64,000 bases of DNA, from contig CAMDAH010000003.1 of the NCBI GenBank assembly GCA_945888625.1, forward strand, positions 62,001 to 126,000. The letters run 5' to 3'. Numbering within the stretch: position 1 is the first letter of the stretch; each line of letters opens with the position of its first letter. Source of the stretch: Chryseobacterium gleum. Its GTDB lineage: Bacteria; Bacteroidota; Bacteroidia; Flavobacteriales_D; Crocinitomicaceae. Positions 18,725-27,124 of the stretch are shown one piece after another. A program made the position numbers and the translations under genes. The notes under the pieces were generated by a model. That model was given only the letters and a program-made list of their open reading frames with translations, made no database searches and was not told where the DNA came from.

Positions 18725-21700
18725 ATGTTTAAATATTGTTTTTTAATTTTTGTTGGCTTCTTGGCCAACGTTGCTCATACCCAAACTCCTGTCGCGAGTT
18801 TTTCGACAACACCAAATCCACTCATTGGTATTGTTACTATTTGTCAAGGTACCACCATCACATTTGTGAATACTTCCTCGCAAACTACTGCTGGAGCAAC
18901 CTATTCATGGAATTTTGGTTTGGGTGCAACGCCAGCTACCGCTGTAGGTGCAGGCCCACACGTGGTAACCTACAATATAGTCACTGCCCCCACGACAACT
19001 GCTACCTTAACGGTTAATAACAATAATGCAACGCCTGTTTCGAGTTTTCCTAGAACTATTGATGTAAATGTTTCCCCACTTTCTAATCTTACTCTTTTAA
19101 GTAGTGGCCCCGGTTTTGGCACTTCAGTTTTAGGTGGCTTGACCTTCTTTAAAAAATGTGGTTCAATTGATTCGTCTGTTTTCTTGTTAAATTCTACTTA
19201 CAGTAATTTAGTTGTTCAAACATTTACCTGGGGAGATGGTGCAACTTCCACACAATTAAACATGCTTGGTAACCAAATAAGTCACAATTATCCATTGGGT
19301 CAATTTACGCTAACGCATACCATAACAATTAATGGTTGTTCGACCACTCGGAATTATGTTGTTTTTAACGGGAATTCTCCTGTTATTACCGTCTCAGGTT
19401 CAGGACAAACCACTTGCTTACCGTCGCCGTATTCTATTGATATACTTTCAAACGGTTCGCCAATTGATTACACTGTATCCTTTTCAGATGGTTCAGCATC
19501 AACCGTTTTTACCACCACCAACGACACAACTATTTCACATATTTTCAATACCTCTTCATGTGGAATTGATTATGTTTTCTCACCAGGTTTTCCTCCAATT
19601 GAAAATGCTTTTTCAGCAACTGTTGTTGCTCAAAATGCTTGTTCTAATGGTCTTCCTACTGTAATAACTATCGGGCCAATAACCATTTCAACTGGAGCTT
19701 CTGCTGCTTTTGCTTATTCGCCTGCATCACCAATTTGTCAAAATGAACCGGTTACTTTTGACAACCAATCTTCCGGAGGAGAAAACATAAGCGGTGCAGG
19801 TTGTGACTCGACTTATTCATTTTATTGGCAAATTACGCAGCCTGTAGGATATGCAATTACTGCAGGAACCTTGGGATCTAACAACGGATTCATTGGTAAC
19901 AATTACGATTTCTCGCAGTGGACGAGTGGTTCTGATAATTTGGAGGTTACTTTTAGTGTTCCTGGTACCTACAACATGTGGCTTTATGCAGCTAATTTTT
20001 GCGGAGTTGATTCAACAATGCAGATAGTAACGATAAACCCTGTTTCAAATGTTACTTTGTCGAATTATTCTCAAACAATTTGTTCTGGTGATACCAGCGC
20101 ACAATTCATAATGACCTCGACTGTTCCAGGATATACCATTAATTGGGAAATTACAGATTCAACCAATGTAACAGGCATCACTACTTTAACTGGCTCTGGA
20201 ACTAGTCCAGTAACATTTAACTCATTGGTTTTATTCAACAATACAGATCAGGTAGGAACGGTTGAAATTACCTCCAATGTGGGTTGTACGAATGTTCCAG
20301 CAGTTATTCATACAATTACTGTGAATCCCCAAGGAAATGTTACTGTTGATCCTTTGCAGCAATTTATATGTAGTGGTGACACCTCTGATTTTGATTTAAC
20401 ATCTAATTTAAACAACACCACCTTTTCTTGGATCACAGATGCACCGGCAACTATTGTTGGGGAATCAGCTGGGTCCGGAACCAGTATTGAACAAACATTA
20501 ATAAACACAGGAACTACAATTGATACGGTTTATTACACCATTTCAGTTGGCAATGTGGCCTGTCCTGGACCTGATGTGGTTGTTTTTGTTGCAGTTCAGC
20601 CGCAAATAACGATTTCAGTTAATCCAGATTTAACAGTTTGTCCTGGTGAATCGATTAATCCAGAAAATTACATTTCAACACCTGCAGGCGCAACCATTAC
20701 TTGGTCAAATTCAAATACAGCTATCGGAATTGGAGCTTCAGGAAATGGCGATTTACCAACGTGGGACGCAGCAGCTAATACAAGCGGTTCGACGGTTTCT
20801 GGTACGATAACAGTATCTGCATCGCTTAATGCTTGTCCCGGTGTACAGGACGTTTTTGTTGTGAACGTATTATCTTCCCCCACATTTACTTACACTACTT
20901 CGCCTACTACAGGTTTAGATTGCATTACCAATACGGGCGTAATTTTAGGAGTGGTAAATCCTGCTAATTCAACAGTTAGTTGGACAGGACCATCGGTTGT
21001 TGCTGGAGCAAATACCTTATCGCCGGTTGTCTCCGCACCAGGTCAGTATGTGGTAACAATAACGGACAACATAAATGGTTGCGTGAGTACTAATACGGTT
21101 CAAATTGATCCTCCTGCAGAAATTAACATTACAACAGTTACACAAACTAACGTTTCCTGTTTTAACGGCTCCAACGGAAGTATTACCATTAATACAGACA
21201 ATGGAAACGGTTCAAATTTACAATATACTTGGAATCCGGCTTTAAACAACTCAGCTTCGGTAAGTGGTTTAACAGCCAACACGTATAGCGTTACGGTAAC
21301 CAACGGAGATGGATGTTTTGACGATACAACTGTTATTATTACGCAGCCGTTGCAATTGGTGCTTACACCGCAAGATTCTCTAGGTTCTGAATGTGGCGAG
21401 GCAAATGGAAGTTTATCCGTTTATGCAACTGGCGGACAAAGCCCTTATCAATATCAATGGGAAAACGGTCAAAACACAAATGTTCTAATCAATATAGATG
21501 CAGGTGATTACACCGTTACGTTGACAGACGGCGCTGGCTGTGTGCAGACAGGCACTTACGATTTAGGTTGTACGCCGCTAATTCCTGTTGTTGTAAATCA
21601 ATTTATTTCACCTAATACAGATGGAAAAAATGATCTTTGGGTTATCGGCAATTTAGATATTTACCCCAACACAAAAGTAAGTGTTTATAATCGTTGGGGC

Positions 21701-21859
21701 AGTTTGGTTTTTGAGGCTGAGCCTTACCAAAATAATTGGAACGGACACCTTAATGGTACCGCTGCTAATCCTTTACCAGCATCAACTTACTTCTTCGTAA
21801 TCGATACGATGAAGAAATCACAAGATCCTTACACAGGATACCTAGAAATTCAACCTTAA
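18725..21859 (+). CDS. Large T9SS type B secreted protein with PKD-like and SprB repeats
   Basis: The 1044-residue protein begins with a signal peptide (MFKYCFLIFVGFLANVAHTQ) followed by many Ig/PKD-like beta domains rich in Thr, Ser, Asn and paired Cys. A SprB-type repeat lies at about 803-870 (TNVSCFNGSNGSITI, then VSGLTANTYSVTVTNGDGC). The C-terminal 85 residues are a gliding-motility-associated sorting domain: ISPNTDGKNDLWVIG, VYNRWGSLVFEAE, and the YFFVID strand. This is the type B signal that routes proteins through the T9SS to the surface. The next genes are PorP/SprF-like and PorE-like, the usual partners of type B substrates. An adhesin or surface-filament role is likely, but SprB-like gliding function is inference. 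Confidence 0.9.
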   Translation: MFKYCFLIFVGFLANVAHTQTPVASFSTTPNPLIGIVTICQGTTITFVNTSSQTTAGATYSWNFGLGATPATAVGAGPHVVTYNIVTAPTTTATLTVNNNNATPVSSFPRTIDVNVSPLSNLTLLSSGPGFGTSVLGGLTFFKKCGSIDSSVFLLNSTYSNLVVQTFTWGDGATSTQLNMLGNQISHNYPLGQFTLTHTITINGCSTTRNYVVFNGNSPVITVSGSGQTTCLPSPYSIDILSNGSPIDYTVSFSDGSASTVFTTTNDTTISHIFNTSSCGIDYVFSPGFPPIENAFSATVVAQNACSNGLPTVITIGPITISTGASAAFAYSPASPICQNEPVTFDNQSSGGENISGAGCDSTYSFYWQITQPVGYAITAGTLGSNNGFIGNNYDFSQWTSGSDNLEVTFSVPGTYNMWLYAANFCGVDSTMQIVTINPVSNVTLSNYSQTICSGDTSAQFIMTSTVPGYTINWEITDSTNVTGITTLTGSGTSPVTFNSLVLFNNTDQVGTVEITSNVGCTNVPAVIHTITVNPQGNVTVDPLQQFICSGDTSDFDLTSNLNNTTFSWITDAPATIVGESAGSGTSIEQTLINTGTTIDTVYYTISVGNVACPGPDVVVFVAVQPQITISVNPDLTVCPGESINPENYISTPAGATITWSNSNTAIGIGASGNGDLPTWDAAANTSGSTVSGTITVSASLNACPGVQDVFVVNVLSSPTFTYTTSPTTGLDCITNTGVILGVVNPANSTVSWTGPSVVAGANTLSPVVSAPGQYVVTITDNINGCVSTNTVQIDPPAEINITTVTQTNVSCFNGSNGSITINTDNGNGSNLQYTWNPALNNSASVSGLTANTYSVTVTNGDGCFDDTTVIITQPLQLVLTPQDSLGSECGEANGSLSVYATGGQSPYQYQWENGQNTNVLINIDAGDYTVTLTDGAGCVQTGTYDLGCTPLIPVVVNQFISPNTDGKNDLWVIGNLDIYPNTKVSVYNRWGSLVFEAEPYQNNWNGHLNGTAANPLPASTYFFVIDTMKKSQDPYTGYLEIQP

Positions 21860-21865
21860 AATCAT

Positions 21866-22774
21866 ATGAGGAAGCTCAGTTTTATAGCAATAGTATGTCT
21901 GACGGGAATGTCAGCATTTGCACAACAAGATGCTCAAGCGTCGATGTATTTTTTTAATCCACTACAGTTCAATCCTGCGTACGCTGGAAGTAGGGGTTCT
22001 CTTAACATAACTGGTGTTACACGCGCACAATGGGCAGGATGGGAAGGTGCGCCGCGAACGCAGTTTTTGTCGATTCATGCGCCAATTGCAAGAAAACACA
22101 TCGGTGTTGGTGGTAATTTGAGTTATGATCAAATCGGTTCGCGATCAGGCGTTAATGCGATGGGCTCTTTTGCTTATCACATGCAATTGAACAACGACGG
22201 AATGAGGTTATCTTTAGGTGCTTCAGCTGGTATTCAGCAAAATCAATATGATTTTTCTGGTCTTCAAGTAGCTGAAAATACAGATCTTAATTTTCTGCAG
22301 TCGAATTCTATATTGAAGGCAAATTTTGGTTTTGGTGCTTATTTATATGCCAATAAATTCTATGCAGGAATTTCTGTTCCTCAGTTAGTGAAGCGTTCGT
22401 TGGATAATAATACAGGAAATTCTTTCGCTCAAAGGCACTTGTATGCAATGGCAGGATACGTTTTTAAAGTAAATAGTGTAGTTGATATCAAGCCATCTAT
22501 TTTAATGAAGTATACTGCAAACGGTCCATTGATAGCAGATTTTAATATTTCTGCTCATTTATACAATAAGTTTTGGGTGGGAACAATGTTCAGGGCCTAT
22601 GATGCCTTGGGCTTTAATGCCTCTTACCAAATCAAAGACTATTGTATGGTAGGTTATGCCTATGATTTTCCTATTAATGGAAAGCTAGTTAATCAATGGG
22701 GAAGTCATGAATTTGTGCTTTCTTTCGATATTAGATCAAAAAATAATGCTTTTTTAAGTCCAAGATATTTTTAA
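21866..22774 (+). CDS. PorP/SprF-family T9SS outer-membrane protein
   Basis: The 302-residue protein has a signal peptide (MRKLSFIAIVCLTGMSAFAQ) and the family opening DAQASMYFFNPLQFNPAYAGSRG. Amphipathic strands of an outer-membrane beta barrel follow (GVGGNLSYDQIGSRSGV, LSLGASAGIQQNQYDF, AMAGYVFKV), ending in FVLSFDIRSKNNAFLSPRYF. SprF in Flavobacterium johnsoniae is needed for export of the adhesin SprB, and type B substrates commonly have a dedicated SprF paralogue. The gene starts 6 bases after the type B protein, which supports that pairing. It is not possible to say whether this is the core PorP of the species. Confidence 0.92.
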   Translation: MRKLSFIAIVCLTGMSAFAQQDAQASMYFFNPLQFNPAYAGSRGSLNITGVTRAQWAGWEGAPRTQFLSIHAPIARKHIGVGGNLSYDQIGSRSGVNAMGSFAYHMQLNNDGMRLSLGASAGIQQNQYDFSGLQVAENTDLNFLQSNSILKANFGFGAYLYANKFYAGISVPQLVKRSLDNNTGNSFAQRHLYAMAGYVFKVNSVVDIKPSILMKYTANGPLIADFNISAHLYNKFWVGTMFRAYDALGFNASYQIKDYCMVGYAYDFPINGKLVNQWGSHEFVLSFDIRSKNNAFLSPRYF

Positions 22775-22775
22775 T

Positions 22776-25064
22776 ATGAAAATTTTAAACACACTTATAG
22801 CCGTAACAATTGTATCAGCCTTAGGATGGACACAGAGTTACAAAGCAGATTATGCTAAGAAATTGTCCAAAGAACTCCAATTCGCTGATGCCTTGCCGGT
22901 TTGGGAAGAACTATCGAATGCTTTTATCAATAAAAAGAAAAAGAGCAAAGCAGTTGTTGGCGACTATTCCTTCTTGAGGGAAACTGCGTATGCTGCTATG
23001 GCCTCCGAAAACTACGAGAAGGCATTACATTGGAACCAAGTCTTGGTTAATAAAAAACAGGCTAATGCGCAAGATTGGGTCAATTTACTTGAGTTGATTT
23101 GCTTAAATAAAAAGTACAGTCGACTTACTAATGCGGTTGACTCAGCTACCAGTGTGTTCCCTATGTCAGACTTAGTAACAAGTTGGAAGGTTAATTTACC
23201 GAAGATTAATGCTGCAATAAACAGTACATCCGAATACACCGTTAGTTTATACAAGAAAGCAAATAAGGGAGAGGATTTTGCCGCATTTCCTTACAAAAAA
23301 GGTATATTGTTTGCTTCAAATGAACACGGACATGGTTTTGTCAATCGCGAATACGAAAGAACCAATCAAAATTTTACAGATTTATCATTTTTTGATCCTA
23401 ATGCTTCAAAAGAGAAAGCGAAATTTTATCAAAAGCCATTTTGGATTGATGTTTTTTTTAAAAATCAATGGCGCGACATTAAAAGAACTAAATCGCATGA
23501 TGGCCCGATTTCTTTTAATCCTGATTATACAATGGCATTTATTACTTCTAATCATGAAGAAGTTGACGTTAATGATCGGATTAAATATGCAAGACTCAAG
23601 ATACGGATGTTCAAATTGGAGGGTGCTAACTGGAATGAAGTAGATTTTCCGTTCAATTCTTCACGATTTTCAAACGGCCATGCCACTATGGATTCCTTAG
23701 GAAATGTATTTTTTGTTTCTAATCGCCCAGGGAGCATGGTGAAAAACTTAATCTACGCAGATGAAAAGCAGTTAAAAGTAATTGATACTGTTTACAGTGC
23801 AGATATTTACAAGACTACTTACCTTGATGGTCAGTGGTCAGTGCCAATCAACCTAGGTCCCTCAGTTAATACAGCCAAAGACGAACTGTTTCCGTTTATT
23901 TCTTCGACTAATGTTCTTTATTTCTCATCTAATGGATGGCCTGGAATGGGAGGTTTGGATGTTTTTTCATCTGAAATGGCAAGTGACTTACCAGTTAATA
24001 TTGGCAATCCGTTAAATTCAAATGCAGATGATTTTGCCTACAACGTAAATGAATTGTCGGGTAAAGGATTTGTTTCTTCCAACCGTGTTGGTTGGGTGGA
24101 TCAAATATATGCTTTCACTAAACCTGTATTCAGAGCAGAGTTAGTCGCCACTTTGAAAACATGTAAAGGTGCTCCACTGAAAAACAAATCCATACAAATT
24201 GTCAACTTGACTAAAAATAAAGCAGTAGCAATTCAAACTAATGGCCTTGGTCAAACAGAAGAGCCTTTTAAATTAGATAAGAATAATTCTTACAAGATTT
24301 ATTTTTCTGGCGATGCGATTAATAATCCAGATACAATTTTATTTACTGCTTCAGTTGACGGTGAATTTGAGGTTAAGCTTACATCTTACTTCAAAAAAAC
24401 GGTTACGAAACTTATCGCAACAAACGAAAATGGTACCCCTCTTGAAAATGTAATGATGAATCTGTATAAGCATAATGGAGAGGTCGTAAAGTTTATAACC
24501 GCTTCGAATGGTGCCTATTCATGGAAAAATGAAGGTGCGGCTTTGATTGATTCTGTTAAAATGAATTTGATTAATTATACTGACGCGAGTCTTGTGATTC
24601 CATCGAGTTTTAACGAAAATTGCTTGGACACAGCATCTTTACCACTTGTTTTGGAGACAAATAAAGGTGATGAGTTTATTCGTTTGGATATGGTTTTATA
24701 CAATTTTGATAAGTTTTCGTTACGTCCAGAAGGAAAAATCGAATTAGATAAGCTTGTAAAGTATATGATGCAACACCCTGAACTTAATGTCGAATTAGCT
24801 TCGCATACTGATTCACGTGCAAAGGTTAATTACAACAAAAAGTTATCCGAAAATCGTTCTAAAAGTTGCGTTAGTTACATCGTATCAAAGGGAATTCCCA
24901 AAGGAAGAATCAAAGCTGTTGGCTATGGTGAATCCAGATTACTTAATAGATGTGCAGACGGTGTAAGGTGTTCAATTGAGGAACATCAAGCAAATCGAAG
25001 AACTGAGCTAAAGTTAATTAACTCCTCAAGTCAAGAATTAAACAATTCAAAATTAGAAAAGTAA
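22776..25064 (+). CDS. PorE-like OmpA-family peptidoglycan-binding protein
   Basis: The 762-residue protein shows the four-part layout described for PorE of the T9SS. It has a signal peptide and TPR-like helices (about 20-120), then a PD40-type beta propeller (about 155-430: FPYKKGILFASNEHGHGFV, ATMDSLGNVFFVSNRPGS, LFPFISSTNVLYFSSNGWPG). A carboxypeptidase-regulatory-like beta domain (about 440-620) follows. The C-terminal OmpA domain (about 642-755) has NFDKFSLRPEGKIELDKL and ASHTDSRAKVNYNKKLSENR. OmpA domains bind diaminopimelate in peptidoglycan, anchoring the outer-membrane complex. It starts 1 base after the PorP/SprF stop and ends at a strong terminator. Confidence 0.88.
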   Translation: MKILNTLIAVTIVSALGWTQSYKADYAKKLSKELQFADALPVWEELSNAFINKKKKSKAVVGDYSFLRETAYAAMASENYEKALHWNQVLVNKKQANAQDWVNLLELICLNKKYSRLTNAVDSATSVFPMSDLVTSWKVNLPKINAAINSTSEYTVSLYKKANKGEDFAAFPYKKGILFASNEHGHGFVNREYERTNQNFTDLSFFDPNASKEKAKFYQKPFWIDVFFKNQWRDIKRTKSHDGPISFNPDYTMAFITSNHEEVDVNDRIKYARLKIRMFKLEGANWNEVDFPFNSSRFSNGHATMDSLGNVFFVSNRPGSMVKNLIYADEKQLKVIDTVYSADIYKTTYLDGQWSVPINLGPSVNTAKDELFPFISSTNVLYFSSNGWPGMGGLDVFSSEMASDLPVNIGNPLNSNADDFAYNVNELSGKGFVSSNRVGWVDQIYAFTKPVFRAELVATLKTCKGAPLKNKSIQIVNLTKNKAVAIQTNGLGQTEEPFKLDKNNSYKIYFSGDAINNPDTILFTASVDGEFEVKLTSYFKKTVTKLIATNENGTPLENVMMNLYKHNGEVVKFITASNGAYSWKNEGAALIDSVKMNLINYTDASLVIPSSFNENCLDTASLPLVLETNKGDEFIRLDMVLYNFDKFSLRPEGKIELDKLVKYMMQHPELNVELASHTDSRAKVNYNKKLSENRSKSCVSYIVSKGIPKGRIKAVGYGESRLLNRCADGVRCSIEEHQANRRTELKLINSSSQELNNSKLEK

Positions 25065-25082
25065 TTTTAAAAATTTTGTTCT

Positions 25083-25114
25083 AAAAAAAAGGCTTTTTCG
25101 AAAGCCTTTTTTTT
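25083..25114. terminator. Bidirectional intrinsic terminator
   Basis: AAAGGCTTT at 25088-25096 pairs perfectly with AAAGCCTTT at 25101-25109 around a TTCG loop. Flanking A5 (25083-25087) and T5 (25110-25114) extend the stem to 14 pairs and supply a U tract in either direction. It lies between the convergent OmpA-family gene (ends 25064) and the M1 peptidase gene (ends 25143) and can serve both. It is the only strong rho-independent terminator I see in the window. Confidence 0.9.
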
Positions 25115-25142
25115 ATGTTCGATAAATTACTTTGCGTGATGA

Positions 25143-27107
25143 TTAAATTGTTATCAAGCGCAATGTTTTGTTTCCTTTGCTATGTGTGATTGAAATTAAA
25201 TAGGTTCCCTTCGGAAGGTCGTTAACATGAATTAATTGGTTTGGTTCAACAGTCATTTCTTTTACTATTTTTCCATTCATTCCATAAAGTTGTAAGAAAA
25301 CACTTTCAGTTAAACCATGTAATGTAAAAATTCCGTTACTTGGATTAGGAACAACAGCTATGCTTTCTTCCGTTAAAGTTTCGTCAAGCGATAGCGTATT
25401 GTCTTGAACAACAGATCCAAAATCATTGATTACCCAATTTTGCGGGTCAACAATGATATTATTGCTAATTGTTCCAAGATTATTTATTGTAAAGTCGTTG
25501 GAGTTAGCTGTTATATCAAAGCGAATGGTCGTGTCGGACAATCCTTGTCGAGCAATTTTTAAGCTTATTGGATTAGTAAACGTTGGCGTTACACTCGGCT
25601 TTGATGCGGTATGCGTAATTCTAAATAGCGCATTGTTTCCGGATTGTTTCCAACGGACGGAATAGGTAGGAAACCCCTCTCCAAAATACCATTGTTCAAA
25701 ATAAGGAGTCAAGTTAATTCCAGCTACATTTTGTGCTATATCTCGAAAGTCAATTCCACTCGCAGTGCCATTAGAATATGTATTTTGAAAGTTTTTTAAG
25801 GTGGTGAAAAATAAACTGTCGTTATTCATTAGGTATCTAATTGTATGGATAATACCTGAACCCTTATCGTATGTTAAACGTCCACTAAATATTCTATTCT
25901 CATTTAAACTATCAAGAACCCATACACTTCCCCCAACTTGCGACATAACGTTATCGTGTACATCTTGCATAAATTGATTCTTTTCTACGGGGTACAGATT
26001 TTCCAACATAAGGTATTCGCTGTAAGAAGCAAACCCTTCGTTTACCCATATATCTGCCCAGGAAGCACAAGTTACATGGTTACCCCACCATTGATGTGCC
26101 AATTCATGCGAAGTCAATGTTTTATTGAATGTTCCTTGAGTTGTCATCGTTTGATGTTCCATACCACCTCCCAATGGTGCCATACAGTGTCCGTATTTCT
26201 CGTCTTCAAATGGATATGGACCATATAAATCATAAAATAATTCCATAAAATCAACGGTTTCATTAATTGCATTTTGGAAATTTGGAAGGGTATTCGGGTT
26301 GTTGTAGATATAATTTTTAATCATAATTGGTGCAGGTGCTCCAATTGGATTAGCGTAAATGGTATAATCGACGTATTGTGCAACTGCCACCGAAATTAGG
26401 TAGTAATCAATGGGATGTCTATGCATCCATTCATATCGTGTTTTTCCATTAGCAAGGGGAGTGACATTTTCTAAGATGCCGTTTGAACCTGCTTTACAAG
26501 CGTTTGGAACGGTTATTTTTACTTGACAAGAATCTGCTTTATCGGTTAAGCTCTGTTTACAAGGAAACCATTCGTAGGCGGAAAATGGTTCTGATAAACT
26601 CCAAACTACCTCGTTCCCCCATGAAGGCGAGGTGCCAAAGCTCATTCCACTTCCACCAAGAGGATTGGTCGCTGCGGTAGGAGGATTGCCACTATAACTA
26701 GTTTCAATACTGAAAATTGTACCGGGCATCACGTTTACAGGAACTTTCACTGCAGATCCATTTCGAGTGAATCCAACGTTTACACCATTCACTTTTACCG
26801 AGCTGATGACCAATGTAGCAAACAATTCATACAATGCCGAATCAATGGTTTGAAGCGCAGTAGCCTTGAATGAGCTCTTTCCTGCGAGGTACGTAGACGT
26901 ATTCGTCATTTCAAGATCCAACATATAAAAATTCACGTCGTACTTTTCGGTTTGTGCAATTTGTCCCAAGGTTAAAGTAGCACTTTTTATCGCACCTTTT
27001 TTCATGTCGCGTTTGTAGCATTGTGTGGTATTTTCTTTTTGAGAATAGACCGAAATACTCAAAAATACAAGGGAAAATAATAGTACTGGCAGGTGTTTGA
27101 TTTTCAT
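25143..27107 (-). CDS. Secreted M1-family zinc aminopeptidase with T9SS type A sorting domain
   Basis: The 654-residue metallopeptidase has a signal peptide (MKIKHLPVLLFSLVFLSISV, cut near YSQ). Its catalytic domain carries GGGMEHQT in place of the GAMEN exopeptidase loop, and the zinc site HELAHQWWG at 334-342 with the third ligand Glu in VNEGFASY. The last 75 residues are a type A sorting domain: VPNPSNGIFTLHG, then LQLYGMNGKIVKEM, then LPKGTYLISI. That domain predicts export through the T9SS and anchoring or release at the surface. The gene lies 17 bases after the S8 peptidase gene, so both are probably made together for extracellular protein breakdown. Confidence 0.93.
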   Translation of the reverse strand: MKIKHLPVLLFSLVFLSISVYSQKENTTQCYKRDMKKGAIKSATLTLGQIAQTEKYDVNFYMLDLEMTNTSTYLAGKSSFKATALQTIDSALYELFATLVISSVKVNGVNVGFTRNGSAVKVPVNVMPGTIFSIETSYSGNPPTAATNPLGGSGMSFGTSPSWGNEVVWSLSEPFSAYEWFPCKQSLTDKADSCQVKITVPNACKAGSNGILENVTPLANGKTRYEWMHRHPIDYYLISVAVAQYVDYTIYANPIGAPAPIMIKNYIYNNPNTLPNFQNAINETVDFMELFYDLYGPYPFEDEKYGHCMAPLGGGMEHQTMTTQGTFNKTLTSHELAHQWWGNHVTCASWADIWVNEGFASYSEYLMLENLYPVEKNQFMQDVHDNVMSQVGGSVWVLDSLNENRIFSGRLTYDKGSGIIHTIRYLMNNDSLFFTTLKNFQNTYSNGTASGIDFRDIAQNVAGINLTPYFEQWYFGEGFPTYSVRWKQSGNNALFRITHTASKPSVTPTFTNPISLKIARQGLSDTTIRFDITANSNDFTINNLGTISNNIIVDPQNWVINDFGSVVQDNTLSLDETLTEESIAVVPNPSNGIFTLHGLTESVFLQLYGMNGKIVKEMTVEPNQLIHVNDLPKGTYLISITHSKGNKTLRLITI

Positions 27108-27124
27108 TTTTAAAGATATTAATA

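Noticed and set aside
18725-21859. Repeated Thr/Gly/Asn-rich stretches as possible DNA repeats
   Set aside because: They are diverged protein domain repeats (PKD and SprB type). I saw no exact DNA repeat, spacer pattern or CRISPR-like array.
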